Positions 52,737 to 62,102 of a stretch of 64,000 nt of DNA are shown piece after piece. The position numbers and the translations under genes are program-made. Source of the DNA: Deltaproteobacteria bacterium (GTDB lineage: Bacteria > Myxococcota_A > UBA9160 > SZUA-336); contig JAJDAJ010000001.1 in the NCBI GenBank assembly GCA_029261925.1, positions 1 through 64,000 of the forward strand. The letters run 5' to 3'. The first letter of the stretch is position 1. Every line of letters starts with the position of its first letter. The notes below the pieces were generated by a model, which saw nothing but the letters and a program-made list of their open reading frames with translations, was not told the DNA's origin and ran no database searches.

Positions 52737-53975
52737 ATGAGGCGGCTCCGGCGCTGGCGCGAGCGCGTCGCCTTCGGCTGCGTGCTGCTGGGTCTGGCGG
52801 CACTGCCCCTGGCGCTGCTGCTCGGCTGGCCCGCACTGGTGCTGGGCCTGTGCATGCCCGCGATCTTTCTCGCCGCCGGCTGGCTGGCGCTGCGGGAGCG
52901 CCGCGCGGGCGCCGATCTGCCGGCGCCCCCGTCGTCGCTCTCGGTGGTCTCGCGCGTGGCCATGGACGAGGCCATGCTCGGCTTCATGCAGTACCGCACG
53001 GCCACGCCGCCGCGCGAGGAGCTGCCGCGGATCGCCGCCGAGCTCGACGCCGCGCTGGCGCACGCCCGGCGCGAGGGCTGGAGCGATCCGGAGCTGCTAC
53101 ACGCCGCGCCGCCGCCCGCCCGCGACGTCGCCGTCCGGCCCGCGCGGCTGGGCCGCCGGGCGTACGAGCAGCTGGCGTTCGCGAGCGAGTACGCGCCGCC
53201 GGCGGGCGCGCCCGGGCGCGAGCGCTGGCTGGCGCTCGAGCCGAACCGCACCGCGCACGCGGCCCTGATCTGCCGTGATCCCGCCGCGCCCTGGCTGCTC
53301 TGCCTGCACGGCTATCGAATGGGTTCGCCGCGCTCGAACTTCTGGCTCTTCGATCCGGATCGCATCGCCGACCCCCTGAACCTGAACCTGGCCACGCTGA
53401 GCCTGCCGCTGCACGGGCCGCGCCAGGTGGGCGGACGCAGCGGCGATCGCTTCCTCGACGGGCGCGTGGTGGACACCGTCTGGGCGTTCGCGCAGTCGGT
53501 CTGGGACGCTCGGCGGCTGCTGGGCTGGCTGCGCCGGGAGCGCGGCGCCCGGCGCATCGGCCTGTACGGCGTCTCGCTGGGCTCGTGCGTCGCGGGGCTG
53601 CTGGCGGGCCTCGACGACGAGCTGCACGGCGCGCTGCTCGGCCTGCCGCTGGTCGACGTGCCCGACGTGCTCTGGCGTCACGGGCCACCCGAGCTGCTGG
53701 CCGACTTCGAGGCGTCGGGCGTGACGCCGGAGCGGGTGCGACGGCTGCTCGCGCCGGTCTCGCCGCTGCGGGTCAAGCCGCGCATTCCCGTCGAGCGAGC
53801 CTCGCTCTACGCGGCGGCGGGGGATCGCATCGTGCCGCCCGAGCACGCCCTGCGCCTGCAGCGCCACTGGGGAGGCCCCGAGCTCCTCTGGGCGCACGGC
53901 GGTCATCTGACCTTCCACCAGGATCCCCGCTTCGGCGCCCACGAGGCCGCGTCGCTGCGCCGCATCGTGGCCTGA
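52737..53975 (+). CDS. Membrane-anchored alpha/beta hydrolase
   Basis: A 412-residue protein with two N-terminal hydrophobic segments (VLLGLAALPLALLLGWPAL; VLGLCMPAIFLAAGWLAL). An alpha/beta-hydrolase domain follows: WLLCLHGYRMGSPRSNFW, nucleophile Ser in GLYGVSLGSCVAG, Asp in AAAGDRIVPPEH and His in GGHLTF. The family resembles uncharacterised serine hydrolases. ATG at 52737 is used; the open frame extends far upstream through the GC-rich gap without homology. It is divergent from the peroxiredoxin-like selenoprotein. Confidence 0.75.
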   Translation: MRRLRRWRERVAFGCVLLGLAALPLALLLGWPALVLGLCMPAIFLAAGWLALRERRAGADLPAPPSSLSVVSRVAMDEAMLGFMQYRTATPPREELPRIAAELDAALAHARREGWSDPELLHAAPPPARDVAVRPARLGRRAYEQLAFASEYAPPAGAPGRERWLALEPNRTAHAALICRDPAAPWLLCLHGYRMGSPRSNFWLFDPDRIADPLNLNLATLSLPLHGPRQVGGRSGDRFLDGRVVDTVWAFAQSVWDARRLLGWLRRERGARRIGLYGVSLGSCVAGLLAGLDDELHGALLGLPLVDVPDVLWRHGPPELLADFEASGVTPERVRRLLAPVSPLRVKPRIPVERASLYAAAGDRIVPPEHALRLQRHWGGPELLWAHGGHLTFHQDPRFGAHEAASLRRIVA

Positions 53976-53990
53976 GGCGCGGGTCGGCGC

Positions 53991-55661
53991 TCAGCCGCGC
54001 CCGGGCGTGACCGCGTCCGCGGAGGCGGCCTGCTCCCGCGCCCAGGCGTAGTCGGGCTTGCCGCTCGGGCTGCGCCGGATCTCGTCGCGGAACACGAAGG
54101 CGCGCGGCCACTTGAAGCGCGCGATGTGGCGGCCGCACTCCTCGAGGAGCTCCTGCGGGCTCGCTTCCCGTTCCTCGCCGAGCCGGATCACCGCCACGAC
54201 CTCCTTGCCCCATCGCTCGCTGGGGCGGTCGCAGACCAGCGCGTCGTACACCGCGGCGTGCTGCTTGAGCGCCAGCTCGACCTCCTCGGCGAAGATCTTC
54301 TCGCCGCCCGAGTTGATGGTGACCGACTCGCGGCCCAGCAGCTCGATGCTGCCGTCGGAGCGCAGGCGCGCGCGATCGCCGGGCACCGAGTAGCGCTGGC
54401 CCGCCACGACCGGGAAGGTGCGGCGCGTCTTCTCCGCGTCGCCCAGGTAGCCCAGGGGCACGCGCCCGGCCTGTGCCAGCCAGCCGATCTCGCCGTCGCC
54501 CGGCTCGAGCCGTCGCTCGAGCCCGGCGTCGAGCACGCAGGCGCCGGCGCCCAGGTCGAAGCTCCCGGTCTGGGCCCGCTCGCCCGCGCTCGAGACGGCC
54601 TGGCCCTGCTGGCCCGTCTCGGAGGCGCCGACCACGTCGACGATGCGCACGCCCGGGAGCGCGTCGATCAGCGCCTGCTTGTTGCGGGCGCTGAGGATCG
54701 CGCCCCCCGAGATCAGCGTCGTCAAGCACGATAGCTCGTAGCTCTTGCGGCCGAGCTGCTCGAGCAGGGGTGCGGCGAACGCGTCCCCCACGATCTGCAG
54801 CGCGGTGACCCTCTCGCGCTCCACCGTGCGCCACAGGTCGTCGGCGTCGAGGCGCCGCGGATCCTGCTGCATCACCACGGTGTTTCCCGCGTGCATGTTG
54901 CTGAACGCCGACCACTGCGCGGCCCCGTGCATGAACGGCGGTGCGGGCAGCGCGGAGCGCGCCGAGCGGCGCGCGTGCTCCAGGTGCTGCTCCAGCGAGT
55001 TCTCGCCGCCGTCGGGACGGCGCCCGCCGAGCGCCGCGACCAGGATGTCGGCTTGCCGCCAGAGCACGGCCCGAGGCATCCCGGTCGTGCCGCCGGTGTA
55101 CACCGCGTACAGGTCGTCGGGAGTCCGGGGCAGGGCGAGCGGCTCGCCCGAGCCCTGCGCGAGCGCATCGTCGTACCAGATCGCGCCGGGGCCCAGCGCC
55201 TCGCCCGAGTCGTCGGGCACCTGGATCACGAGCTCCAGCCCGGGCAGCTCGCCGCGGATGGCGGCGAGTCCGGGCGCGAACGCCGAGTGCACCACCAGCG
55301 CCCGGGCGCGGGCGTCGCGGAGCACGTAGGTCAGCTCCTTGGCGACGTAGCGGTAGTTGACGTTGAACGGGACGCAGCGCGCCTTGTAGGCCGCGACGTT
55401 GGCCTCGATGTACTCCGGGCAGTTGTACATGTACAGGCCGACGAGGTCCTGACCCGACTCCCACGGCTGCAGTGCGTCGCGCTCGGCGTGGCAGCCGAGC
55501 CCCCGGCCCGCGAGGAAGCTCCCGAGCCGGCGCGTGTGCTCGGTGACCTCGGCGTAGCTCAGCCGCCGCTCGCCCTGCACGAGGCAGTCGCGTCCCGGCA
55601 CCTCGGCGGCGACCGCCTCGTGCAGCTCGGCGAGATTCAGCTCCGACACGCGGCGCAGCAT
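53991..55661 (-). CDS. Acyl-CoA synthetase (FadD-like, AMP-binding)
   Basis: A 556-residue ANL ligase with all key motifs: VYTGGTTGMPRAVLWRQ (A3), VGASETGQQGQAV (A5 region), RESVTINSGGEKIFAEEVE (A8) and RRSPSGKPDYAWA with the catalytic Lys (A10). The A8 form INSGGEKIFxEEVE is like mycobacterial FadD19/FadD3, which activate steroid-derived acids. That analogy, and not a measured substrate, is the basis. ATG at 55661 and GTG at 55649 are both possible starts. It lies 38 nt behind the lipoprotein gene on the same strand and ends 15 nt from the convergent hydrolase. Confidence 0.87.
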   Translation of the reverse strand: MLRRVSELNLAELHEAVAAEVPGRDCLVQGERRLSYAEVTEHTRRLGSFLAGRGLGCHAERDALQPWESGQDLVGLYMYNCPEYIEANVAAYKARCVPFNVNYRYVAKELTYVLRDARARALVVHSAFAPGLAAIRGELPGLELVIQVPDDSGEALGPGAIWYDDALAQGSGEPLALPRTPDDLYAVYTGGTTGMPRAVLWRQADILVAALGGRRPDGGENSLEQHLEHARRSARSALPAPPFMHGAAQWSAFSNMHAGNTVVMQQDPRRLDADDLWRTVERERVTALQIVGDAFAAPLLEQLGRKSYELSCLTTLISGGAILSARNKQALIDALPGVRIVDVVGASETGQQGQAVSSAGERAQTGSFDLGAGACVLDAGLERRLEPGDGEIGWLAQAGRVPLGYLGDAEKTRRTFPVVAGQRYSVPGDRARLRSDGSIELLGRESVTINSGGEKIFAEEVELALKQHAAVYDALVCDRPSERWGKEVVAVIRLGEEREASPQELLEECGRHIARFKWPRAFVFRDEIRRSPSGKPDYAWAREQAASADAVTPGRG

Positions 55662-55699
55662 ATCGCAGCGCGCCCCGGTCGGGGTTCTTCAGCAGCCTG

Positions 55700-56347
55700 C
55701 TAGCGGCCGGGCGGGGGTGCCGCCACGTCGACGTCGCGCGGTGCGGTGTTCAGGATCCGCTCGTACAGGTCGTAGACCTGGTCCATCGAGCGGTCGACCA
55801 TCTGCTCCAGCGACGTGCTCGGCGAGACCTTCTCGTAGTACCGCATGACCGGCTTGCCATCGAGCGAGTCATTCAGGCGCATCGAGAAGGTGGGACGCTT
55901 GCCGCCGGCCAGCGTCCCTCCGGGTGCGATCTCGGCGTCGATCAGCCACGCCTGCACCGCCATGATGCCGGGCCCCGGCCCGGTCACGATCTGCGAGGCG
56001 CTGCCGCTGCCGGGGCCGACCTGCGGGCGCGGCCGCTCCACGATGCTGCGGCGGACGGCGTCGCAGAGGCTGCGCTCGAGCGTCGCCCGGTCCTCCGGCG
56101 TGGCCGGCGGCGCGGACTCGCTCAGGGCGACCTGGCAGTGCAGGACGGCGCCCTCGGTCTCGCGGATCTCGCGCCGCACGCGCTGCAGGTCCGGCGACAC
56201 CAGGAGCTGGCCGCGCCCGGGCTGCCGGACCAGGTGCAGACCGTCGTCGGTCATGGCCTCGTCGGACAGACGCAGCGTGGGTGCGCCCGCGGCGCAGCCG
56301 ATGCCGAGTCCCGCCGCCAGGCCGACGCTGATGAGTGCTCCCCGCAT
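55700..56347 (-). CDS. Predicted lipoprotein of unknown function
   Basis: A 215-residue exported protein. MRGALISVGLAAGLGIGC ends in a lipobox, so it is probably a lipoprotein. The mature part begins AAGAPTLRLSDEAMTDDGLH; the C-terminal region includes VDRSMDQVYDLYERILN. The pattern recalls DUF3313-like lipoproteins but I cannot confirm it. ATG at 56347 is favoured by GAGGAGGATCC just before it. The stop codon forms part of the CAGCCTGCTAG motif. Confidence 0.6.
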   Translation of the reverse strand: MRGALISVGLAAGLGIGCAAGAPTLRLSDEAMTDDGLHLVRQPGRGQLLVSPDLQRVRREIRETEGAVLHCQVALSESAPPATPEDRATLERSLCDAVRRSIVERPRPQVGPGSGSASQIVTGPGPGIMAVQAWLIDAEIAPGGTLAGGKRPTFSMRLNDSLDGKPVMRYYEKVSPSTSLEQMVDRSMDQVYDLYERILNTAPRDVDVAAPPPGR

Positions 56348-56509
56348 GGATCCATCCTCCTCGTGTTGCGATGCGCGCCACACGCGGCGGTGCCCGGGCC
56401 ACGGCTCGTCGACACCCCGCCAGCGGTCGAGCGCAGCATCCCGAGTGTACTCCCCTGCGCGGGGCCGCGTCCGGCGCGCTTGCGCCGTCTCTTCGCGCCC
56501 GCCGGCCGC

Positions 56510-57277
56510 CTAGGGCACGAGCCGGGGCAGGATCTCCCCGATCGGTCCGCGCAGGAGCTCGTCGGCCAGGTCGTCCATCTCGGTGGGGTCGGCGTTCACG
56601 ATCACCACGCGCGCCCCGGCCGCCCGCGCGGCGGGCACGACGCTGGCGGCCGGGTGCACGGCGAGGGTGGTGCCGATCGCCAGCATCAGGTCGCACTCCA
56701 GGGCCCCGCGCTCGGCACGCGCCAGGTCGTCGGGGAAGAGGTTCTGCCCGAAGGAGATCGCCGCAGCCTTCAGGATCCCGCCGCAGTCGAGGCAGGCCGG
56801 GTCCTCGTCACCGCCGCGGACGCGATCGAGCACGCGCGCGATCGGTCCACGATCCCCGCAGGACATGCACATGAACTCCCGCAGCGTGCCGTGAATCTCG
56901 ACGACGCGCGCCGCCGAGTTCCCGGCTGCCTGGTGCAGGCCGTCCACGTTCTGGGTGATCAGCGTGTGCAGCTTGCCGCGCCGCTCGAGGTCGGCCAGGG
57001 CCCGGTGGCCGCGGTTGGGCTTCGCGTCGTCCCAGCCGCCGGGCTCCAGCCGCATCCGCCACGAGCGCCGCCGCACCTCGCTGCTGGACAGGTAGTAGTC
57101 CAGTGTCGCCATCTTCTCGGCGTCGGGATCGCGCGTCCACAGCCCCCTGGGCCCGCGGAAGTCGGGGATCCCCGAGTCGGTGGAGATGCCCGCGCCCGTC
57201 AGGATGCTGACGGCGCTGGCCTCGTCGATCCAGGCGCGCACGCGCTCGATGCGTCCGGGGAGGTCGTTCTGGCTCAT
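56510..57277 (-). CDS. Sirtuin-type NAD-dependent protein deacylase
   Basis: A 255-residue Sir2 enzyme that removes acyl groups from lysines with NAD. It has [20 protein letters not shown] near residue 25, [12 protein letters not shown], the catalytic His in [11 protein letters not shown], two zinc Cys pairs (CMSC, CLDC), and [10 protein letters not shown]. Length matches class III/U bacterial sirtuins. Its neighbours (lipoprotein, SelO-like protein) give no clear functional link, though acyl-CoA-rich metabolism makes lysine acylation likely. Confidence 0.92.
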   Translation of the reverse strand: MSQNDLPGRIERVRAWIDEASAVSILTGAGISTDSGIPDFRGPRGLWTRDPDAEKMATLDYYLSSSEVRRRSWRMRLEPGGWDDAKPNRGHRALADLERRGKLHTLITQNVDGLHQAAGNSAARVVEIHGTLREFMCMSCGDRGPIARVLDRVRGGDEDPACLDCGGILKAAAISFGQNLFPDDLARAERGALECDLMLAIGTTLAVHPAASVVPAARAAGARVVIVNADPTEMDDLADELLRGPIGEILPRLVP

Positions 57278-57307
57278 GCGCGCAGTGTGCCGCGAGGCCG
57301 GCGCGGA

Positions 57308-59116
57308 TCACAAGCCGTGACGCAGCTCGTCGACGACCTGCAGCATGGCGTCGAGGATCGCGCGTACCCCGGGCCCGGTGCTGGCGCACTCGATCGCCCG
57401 CGGATCGGCGTGCCGGGGCTGCAGGTCCTGACTGGCGGCGAAGCCCGCGATGAGCCGGTGCACCTGCTCGGCCCCCAGCTCCGGCCGCGTCACGATCTCG
57501 TGAGCCGCGTAGTCGATCGCGTCGCCCGTGATGCGATCGCGGCGATCGATCAGCGCCGCCCGGGCGGCGATGCCGCGCAGCACCGCAACGCGCGAGCTGT
57601 CCCGGGCGTCCGCGATGCGGTCGACCAGGTCGAGCCACGCCCGCTGTAGCTCGCGCGCCTGACGCGCGCGGTGGGCCGTGATGCGGCGCTCGCGCGCGCT
57701 GGCGTAGGCCGACGCCGCGATCTCGAGCAGCTTCGCCGCCGGGAGCGCGGCGTCGCGCTCCAGCCGCTCCCGGGGCAGCTCGCGGAGCAGGTCGCGCGTG
57801 GAGTAGATGGCGTTCCAGGTCAGGCCGTCGGAGGCCGGACACGGGCCGCGCGACGAGCGGGCGCGCTCGAACCAGCCGTGCACGCGATCCAGCCGTGCAA
57901 TGGCGTCGGCGGCATTGCGCTGCAGCCAGCGCACGTCGGGCGGCTCGAAGCCCACGTGGTGCAGCAGGCGCCGGTCGCGCTCGCGCGCGAAGCTGCGGTC
58001 GAAGATCTCGAGCAGGGGGTCGTCGCGGTACTCACGCAGGGGGCGCTTGTGCCCGCTGCACAGTGCGTCGCGCACCTGTGCGAAGGCGCGCACGATCCCG
58101 CGTGCCTTGCGGCGCTGCTCCGGGATGGTGGTGGACCAGCGCTCCACGTCGTCGAAGCGGTACTCGCGGTGGTACAGGCCGAACTGCCGCACGGAGCCGT
58201 AGTCGATGATCCCGCCGTCCATCAGGATGTTGTCGCCGTCCCAGTCCAGCCAGCAGAACACGTACTCGCGCTCGAAGGCCGCGGTCACGCGGCCCAGGTC
58301 GGTGGCGAGGCGCTCGGCCAGGTAGCGCCAGCGGGCGGGGCGCGAGCGCAGCGCCGGCCAGTCGCCGTTCTCGATCTGGCGGGCGGCGTGGGCCTCGGCG
58401 ATGCCGCGCAGCGTCTCGAGGTCGCCCTGCTTGAGCGGCGCCAGGAAGTGCGAGGGGCGCAGCAGGTTCCGGCCGGCGCGCACGTTGATCGCCAGGCCGT
58501 CGGCGAGCTCGATCACCGCCAGCACGCGCTCGGTGGCGAAGCCGTTGTGCCAGAAGACCTCGCTCATCAGGGCCGTGCCGATGCCCTCCTCGACGCTCGA
58601 GGTGCCGCAGCCGTACGACGCGATCCGGCTGCCGGTGCGGAAGAAGCGGCCCTCCACCGCGGTCGCCGGGCACAGGCGGGTCACCCCCGTGCCGCAGCTC
58701 GAGACGTCCCAGCTGACGTCACGCGCGCGCAGGCAGCCGTTCCAGATGCTGCGACCGTCGCCCGAGGTGCGTCCCTGGCGCCCGGGGTGCTGGAGCTGCA
58801 GGTAGCGCGTGGCCATGTAGCGGCCGGGCCGGCGGTCGCGGGCGGGCACGCGCAGTCCGTGCTCCACGTCCCACTCGTTGACGATCCTCTGGCTGAAGGT
58901 CTCGAGCACGGCGCGGCGCAGGTCCCCGGTCAGCCGGTCCGGGTGATCGCGCGCGATCAGACCCATCTCGCGGGCGAGCTCGAAGTTCAGATAGCGCACG
59001 CGGCTGCCGCGCAGGCGGCGCGCGGCATAGTCCACCACGGCACGGGGGGCGAGCCGCCGGAGCGGGTGGCGCCCGTCGAGCTGGCGAAACACGGCGTGGG
59101 GGGTGCGCTGCGTCAC
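57308..59116 (-). CDS. Divergent SelO-like (YdiU/UPF0061-type) pseudokinase protein
   Basis: A 602-residue protein with a distant resemblance to protein adenylyltransferase SelO. SelO-like landmarks are SGDGRSIWNG, WDVSSCGTGVTRLCPA, SVEEGIGTALMSEVFWHNG and DGDNILMDGGIIDYGSVRQFG, matching the SelO GDGR, leader and NTDN...TIDYGPF regions. Identity to YdiU looks low, so AMP-transfer activity is inferred. SelO ends in a CxxC or CxxU motif in many species; here the end DELRHGL has none. Start GTG at 59116 with GTAGGACC upstream. Confidence 0.6.
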   Translation of the reverse strand: MTQRTPHAVFRQLDGRHPLRRLAPRAVVDYAARRLRGSRVRYLNFELAREMGLIARDHPDRLTGDLRRAVLETFSQRIVNEWDVEHGLRVPARDRRPGRYMATRYLQLQHPGRQGRTSGDGRSIWNGCLRARDVSWDVSSCGTGVTRLCPATAVEGRFFRTGSRIASYGCGTSSVEEGIGTALMSEVFWHNGFATERVLAVIELADGLAINVRAGRNLLRPSHFLAPLKQGDLETLRGIAEAHAARQIENGDWPALRSRPARWRYLAERLATDLGRVTAAFEREYVFCWLDWDGDNILMDGGIIDYGSVRQFGLYHREYRFDDVERWSTTIPEQRRKARGIVRAFAQVRDALCSGHKRPLREYRDDPLLEIFDRSFARERDRRLLHHVGFEPPDVRWLQRNAADAIARLDRVHGWFERARSSRGPCPASDGLTWNAIYSTRDLLRELPRERLERDAALPAAKLLEIAASAYASARERRITAHRARQARELQRAWLDLVDRIADARDSSRVAVLRGIAARAALIDRRDRITGDAIDYAAHEIVTRPELGAEQVHRLIAGFAASQDLQPRHADPRAIECASTGPGVRAILDAMLQVVDELRHGL

Positions 59117-59171
59117 GGTCCTACCACGACGCCTTCGGACCCGGGAGTGCCCGGCTTTACGGTCGGATCGC

Positions 59172-59864
59172 TCAGAGACCGATGCGGCGCCGCTGGCCGC
59201 GATCGAAGAGCTCGACCGGGCCGTGCACGACCAGGCGGTCCCCGTCGACGACCAGGCCTCCGCCGTCGCGACAGGCGTAGACGGCACGCGACGTTCGCGC
59301 CGAGTACTCCAGCAGCGCATCGCGCACGCGGCGCGAGCCACCGTAGTGTGGGAAGAACTCGAAGGGCACCAGGTTCAGCGCGCGCAGGTCGCGCAGGCCC
59401 ACGTCGTTGGGGTCGCGATCGAACGCGGGATAGCCCGCCAGCTCGATGCTGGGGCTCAGCAGCAGCGCGCCGGCACTCAGGCCGGCCAGCACGCCCCCGG
59501 AGCGCGCGAAGCGGCGCAGCAGCGGCAGCAGCCCGGCGCGGCGCAGGTGGTGCAGGAAGTAGAAGGTGTTGCCGCCCGCCATGTAGACGACATCGCTGTC
59601 CAGCAGCGTCCGCTCGACGCCGGGGTCGCCGGACACGGCCGGGTCGTCGGCGGCGACGCAGGCGAAGCGCGTCGCGCCGTGGGCCCGATAGCGGCGCCGG
59701 AAGCGCGCGAAGTACGTCGGGGCGTCCGCAGAGCAGAAGGGCAGGTACGTCATGCGCAGCCCGCGCTGGCGCCGGCAGAGCCCGACGAGCTCGCGGTGGA
59801 GAAGCGCGTTGCGGCGCTCCTGTCCACCCGAGTAGAAGACCAGCCTGAGCGGACCGCGTGCCAC
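59172..59864 (-). CDS. Peptidase E-like serine peptidase (S51, type 1 glutamine amidotransferase fold)
   Basis: A 230-residue protein with the fold of class I glutamine amidotransferases but a Ser nucleophile: VLAGLSAGALLLSPSI (GxSAG). VVYMAGGNTFYFLHHLR and FEFFPHYGGSRR are typical of peptidase E and relatives such as cyanophycinase, which cleave Asp-x dipeptides or storage peptides. The start is taken as GTG at 59864, since the upstream frame lies over the divergent gene. Its length fits the family. Confidence 0.75.
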   Translation of the reverse strand: MARGPLRLVFYSGGQERRNALLHRELVGLCRRQRGLRMTYLPFCSADAPTYFARFRRRYRAHGATRFACVAADDPAVSGDPGVERTLLDSDVVYMAGGNTFYFLHHLRRAGLLPLLRRFARSGGVLAGLSAGALLLSPSIELAGYPAFDRDPNDVGLRDLRALNLVPFEFFPHYGGSRRVRDALLEYSARTSRAVYACRDGGGLVVDGDRLVVHGPVELFDRGQRRRIGL

Positions 59865-59951
59865 CGGGCGCCCATCGGCCGCGGGCTCCGCGGGGCTGAG
59901 GCCGCCGGCGGCGCTGAACCGGCGCCGCGCGGCTGCCGATGAACCGCGGAG

Positions 59952-60272
59952 ATGAAGACGAGCCGGCCCCAGAGCACCCGGATCTGCTTCCCCGTCGGTG
60001 AGGACGAGGTGGTCAGCGTGCAGATCGTGCTCTCGGCCTGGTCGGGGCTCGAGGTCTACTCCGTCAACGGCGCGGAGGTGCATCGCGTCCGCAACGAGGG
60101 GACGCGGACCTCGCAGACCTTCGAGGTCGGGACGCGCGAGCGCCACAAGGTCGAGTTCCGCGCCTGGACCGAGGGCCGCCGGCTCACCGCCCAGGCCTAC
60201 GTGGACGGCCTGCTGGCCCACGACGACCTGGCGTCGGATGCGGGGGGCCGCTCCCGCTGGTGGCGCCGCTAG
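59952..60272 (+). CDS. Small protein of unknown function
   Basis: A 106-residue soluble protein, rich in charged residues, with no recognised motif. It begins MKTSRPQSTRICFPVGEDEV, has two short beta-rich stretches (VQIVLSAWSGLEVYSVNG; EVGTRERHKVEFRAWTEG) and ends in Trp/Arg. GGAG directly before the ATG is close but usable. It is divergent from the S51 peptidase gene (87-nt spacer) and converges on motB. No function assigned. Confidence 0.55.
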   Translation: MKTSRPQSTRICFPVGEDEVVSVQIVLSAWSGLEVYSVNGAEVHRVRNEGTRTSQTFEVGTRERHKVEFRAWTEGRRLTAQAYVDGLLAHDDLASDAGGRSRWWRR

Positions 60273-60297
60273 CAGGCCGGCTCGCCCGGCCCCGCGC

Positions 60298-61215
60298 TCA
60301 GGGAGCCGGTGCGGCCGGCACGACCACCGGCGCGGCCTCGTTGAGCTCCGGGCCCGCCTCGGCGCGGCGTCGCAGCGCCTCGGCCAGGGAATCCTGCGCG
60401 GCGGGGTCGAAGGCGGGGCGCTCGTCCTCGTGGTAGAAGACGAACTCGAGGCGCCGGTTCATGCCCCGCGAGGTCGGATCGACCTCGGGGACCAGCGGGC
60501 GGGTCGATCCGTATCCGGCCGCCTTGAGGCGGGTCGGATCGATGCCGCGCTCGATCAGGTAGTTGACACCGGAGACCGCGCGCGCGGCCGACAGGTGCCA
60601 GTTGCTGGGGTAGCGGTCGTTCTGGATCGGCACCCGGTCCGTGTGGCCCTCGACCGCGATGCTGTACGGGTACTCCTCGGCGATCTGGAGGATCGTGTCG
60701 AGCAGGCTCGATGCCGTCGAGCGCAGGTCGTCCGAGGCCGACTTGAAGACCAGCGATCCCTTGACCCGGATGGTCACGCCGTTGTCGCCGGGGACCGCCT
60801 CGACGAGCCCCTGGAGGCTCTGGGCCTCGATCGCGCTCTGGATGTCGGCTTGCAGCTGCTCCTGCTCGCTGTCCCCGGGGTCCTCGGCGGCGTCGTCGGG
60901 CTCCTTCTCGCCGGTCTCCGCGCGCTCGTCCTTCTCGACCACGACCTCGACGATCTGCTCGCGCGCCTCGAGCTCGTTGAGCTGGATCGCCTGCGAGCTC
61001 TTGGCCTGGAACGTGCCCGGAGCCTCGGTCTGCACGCCCAGGGCCTCGCGCAGGGACCCGAAGGCGTCACGGAACTTGACGACGTCCATGTTGGCGAACG
61101 AGAGCAGGAGCACGAAGAAAGTGAGCAGCAGGCTCATCATGTCGCCGAACGTGGCCATCCACGCCGGCGAGCCCGCGGGCGGACACTTGTGGGGCGGTCC
61201 GCCCGGCTCGCTCAC
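60298..61215 (-). CDS. motB: Flagellar stator protein MotB
   Basis: A 305-residue stator subunit. The membrane segment AWMATFGDMMSLLLTFFVLL includes Asp25, which matches the proton-binding Asp32 of E. coli MotB. A linker with acidic residues follows, then an OmpA-like peptidoglycan-binding domain: YSIAVEGHTDRVPIQNDRYP and RLKAAGYGSTRP, and NRRLEFVF at the end. It is coupled to motA by ATGA. Together they form the torque-generating ion channel. No other flagellar gene is in the window. Confidence 0.92.
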   Translation of the reverse strand: MSEPGGPPHKCPPAGSPAWMATFGDMMSLLLTFFVLLLSFANMDVVKFRDAFGSLREALGVQTEAPGTFQAKSSQAIQLNELEAREQIVEVVVEKDERAETGEKEPDDAAEDPGDSEQEQLQADIQSAIEAQSLQGLVEAVPGDNGVTIRVKGSLVFKSASDDLRSTASSLLDTILQIAEEYPYSIAVEGHTDRVPIQNDRYPSNWHLSAARAVSGVNYLIERGIDPTRLKAAGYGSTRPLVPEVDPTSRGMNRRLEFVFYHEDERPAFDPAAQDSLAEALRRRAEAGPELNEAAPVVVPAAPAP

Positions 61216-61982
61216 TCCGCCGCCTCCTCGTCCGGGGCGCCGCGCTGGTCGGGTGCCAGCAGCACGTCGAGGCGCGTCTGGGTCTGGTTCTTGTTCTCGC
61301 CGCCGATGATCGCCTGGATCCCCGCGATCGCCAGCTCGCCGCGCAGGCTCTCCTCCCTGGAGCGCGTCTCGAGCTTGGACGCGATCGGTCCGAACATGAG
61401 GAACGCGAAGACGGCGCCGTAGAACGTCGTGAGCAGCGCGACCGCCATGGCAGGGCCGATCGACGACGGGTCATCGAGGACCTGGAGCATGTTCACCAGG
61501 CCGATCAGGGTCCCGATCATGCCGAACGCCGGGCAGGTGCTCTCCATGAACTTGAAGATGCCCGCGCCCTGATCGTGCCGGCTCTGCATCCCGGCCAGGT
61601 CGGCGCGCATGGCCCGCACCACGAAGTCGGCCTCGAGGCCGTCGATGGCGAGCACGACGCCGCGGGCGAGGAAGGGATCGCTGACCTCGACGCTCTCCAT
61701 GCCCAGGATGCCGTCCTTGCGCGACTTCTGGGACAGCTCGTGGATCGTGGCCACGATCTCGTCGCTGGGCGTCAGGCGCTCCAGGAAGGCGTTCTTGGCG
61801 ACGGCGAAGGCGCCGAGTACCTGGCGCAGCGGCGCCTTGACCAGCGTGGCCGCGATCGTGCCGCCGAGGACGATCAGCAGGCCAGGCACGTTGAAGAACG
61901 CCAGGATCGACCCGTCGAGCATGATCGACCCGACGATCAGGCCGAGCCCGACGAGAATTCCGATGATCGTGCCCAGATCCAT
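61212..61982 (-). CDS. motA: Flagellar stator protein MotA
   Basis: A 256-residue four-helix inner-membrane protein. It begins MDLGTIIGILVGLGLIVGSI, has FFNVPGLLIVLGGTIAATLV, the cytoplasmic loop with HELSQKSRKDGILGMES, and CPAFGMIGTLIGLVNMLQVL with the conserved Pro near the last helices. It pairs with MotB. It leads the motAB operon; the 120-nt gap upstream to the NUDIX gene end shows no clear element. Confidence 0.92.
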   Translation of the reverse strand: MDLGTIIGILVGLGLIVGSIMLDGSILAFFNVPGLLIVLGGTIAATLVKAPLRQVLGAFAVAKNAFLERLTPSDEIVATIHELSQKSRKDGILGMESVEVSDPFLARGVVLAIDGLEADFVVRAMRADLAGMQSRHDQGAGIFKFMESTCPAFGMIGTLIGLVNMLQVLDDPSSIGPAMAVALLTTFYGAVFAFLMFGPIASKLETRSREESLRGELAIAGIQAIIGGENKNQTQTRLDVLLAPDQRGAPDEEAAE

Positions 61983-62102
61983 CTGCCTGCAGCTCTCCCG
62001 GGGAGGGACGCGTCCGTCGCTTGCGTATCGTCCGCGCTGCCGCGGACTTTGACCGGTAGGCGCGGCCGTGCTGCCCGCGCACGCGGGCCAGGGGCGCCGC
62101 GC

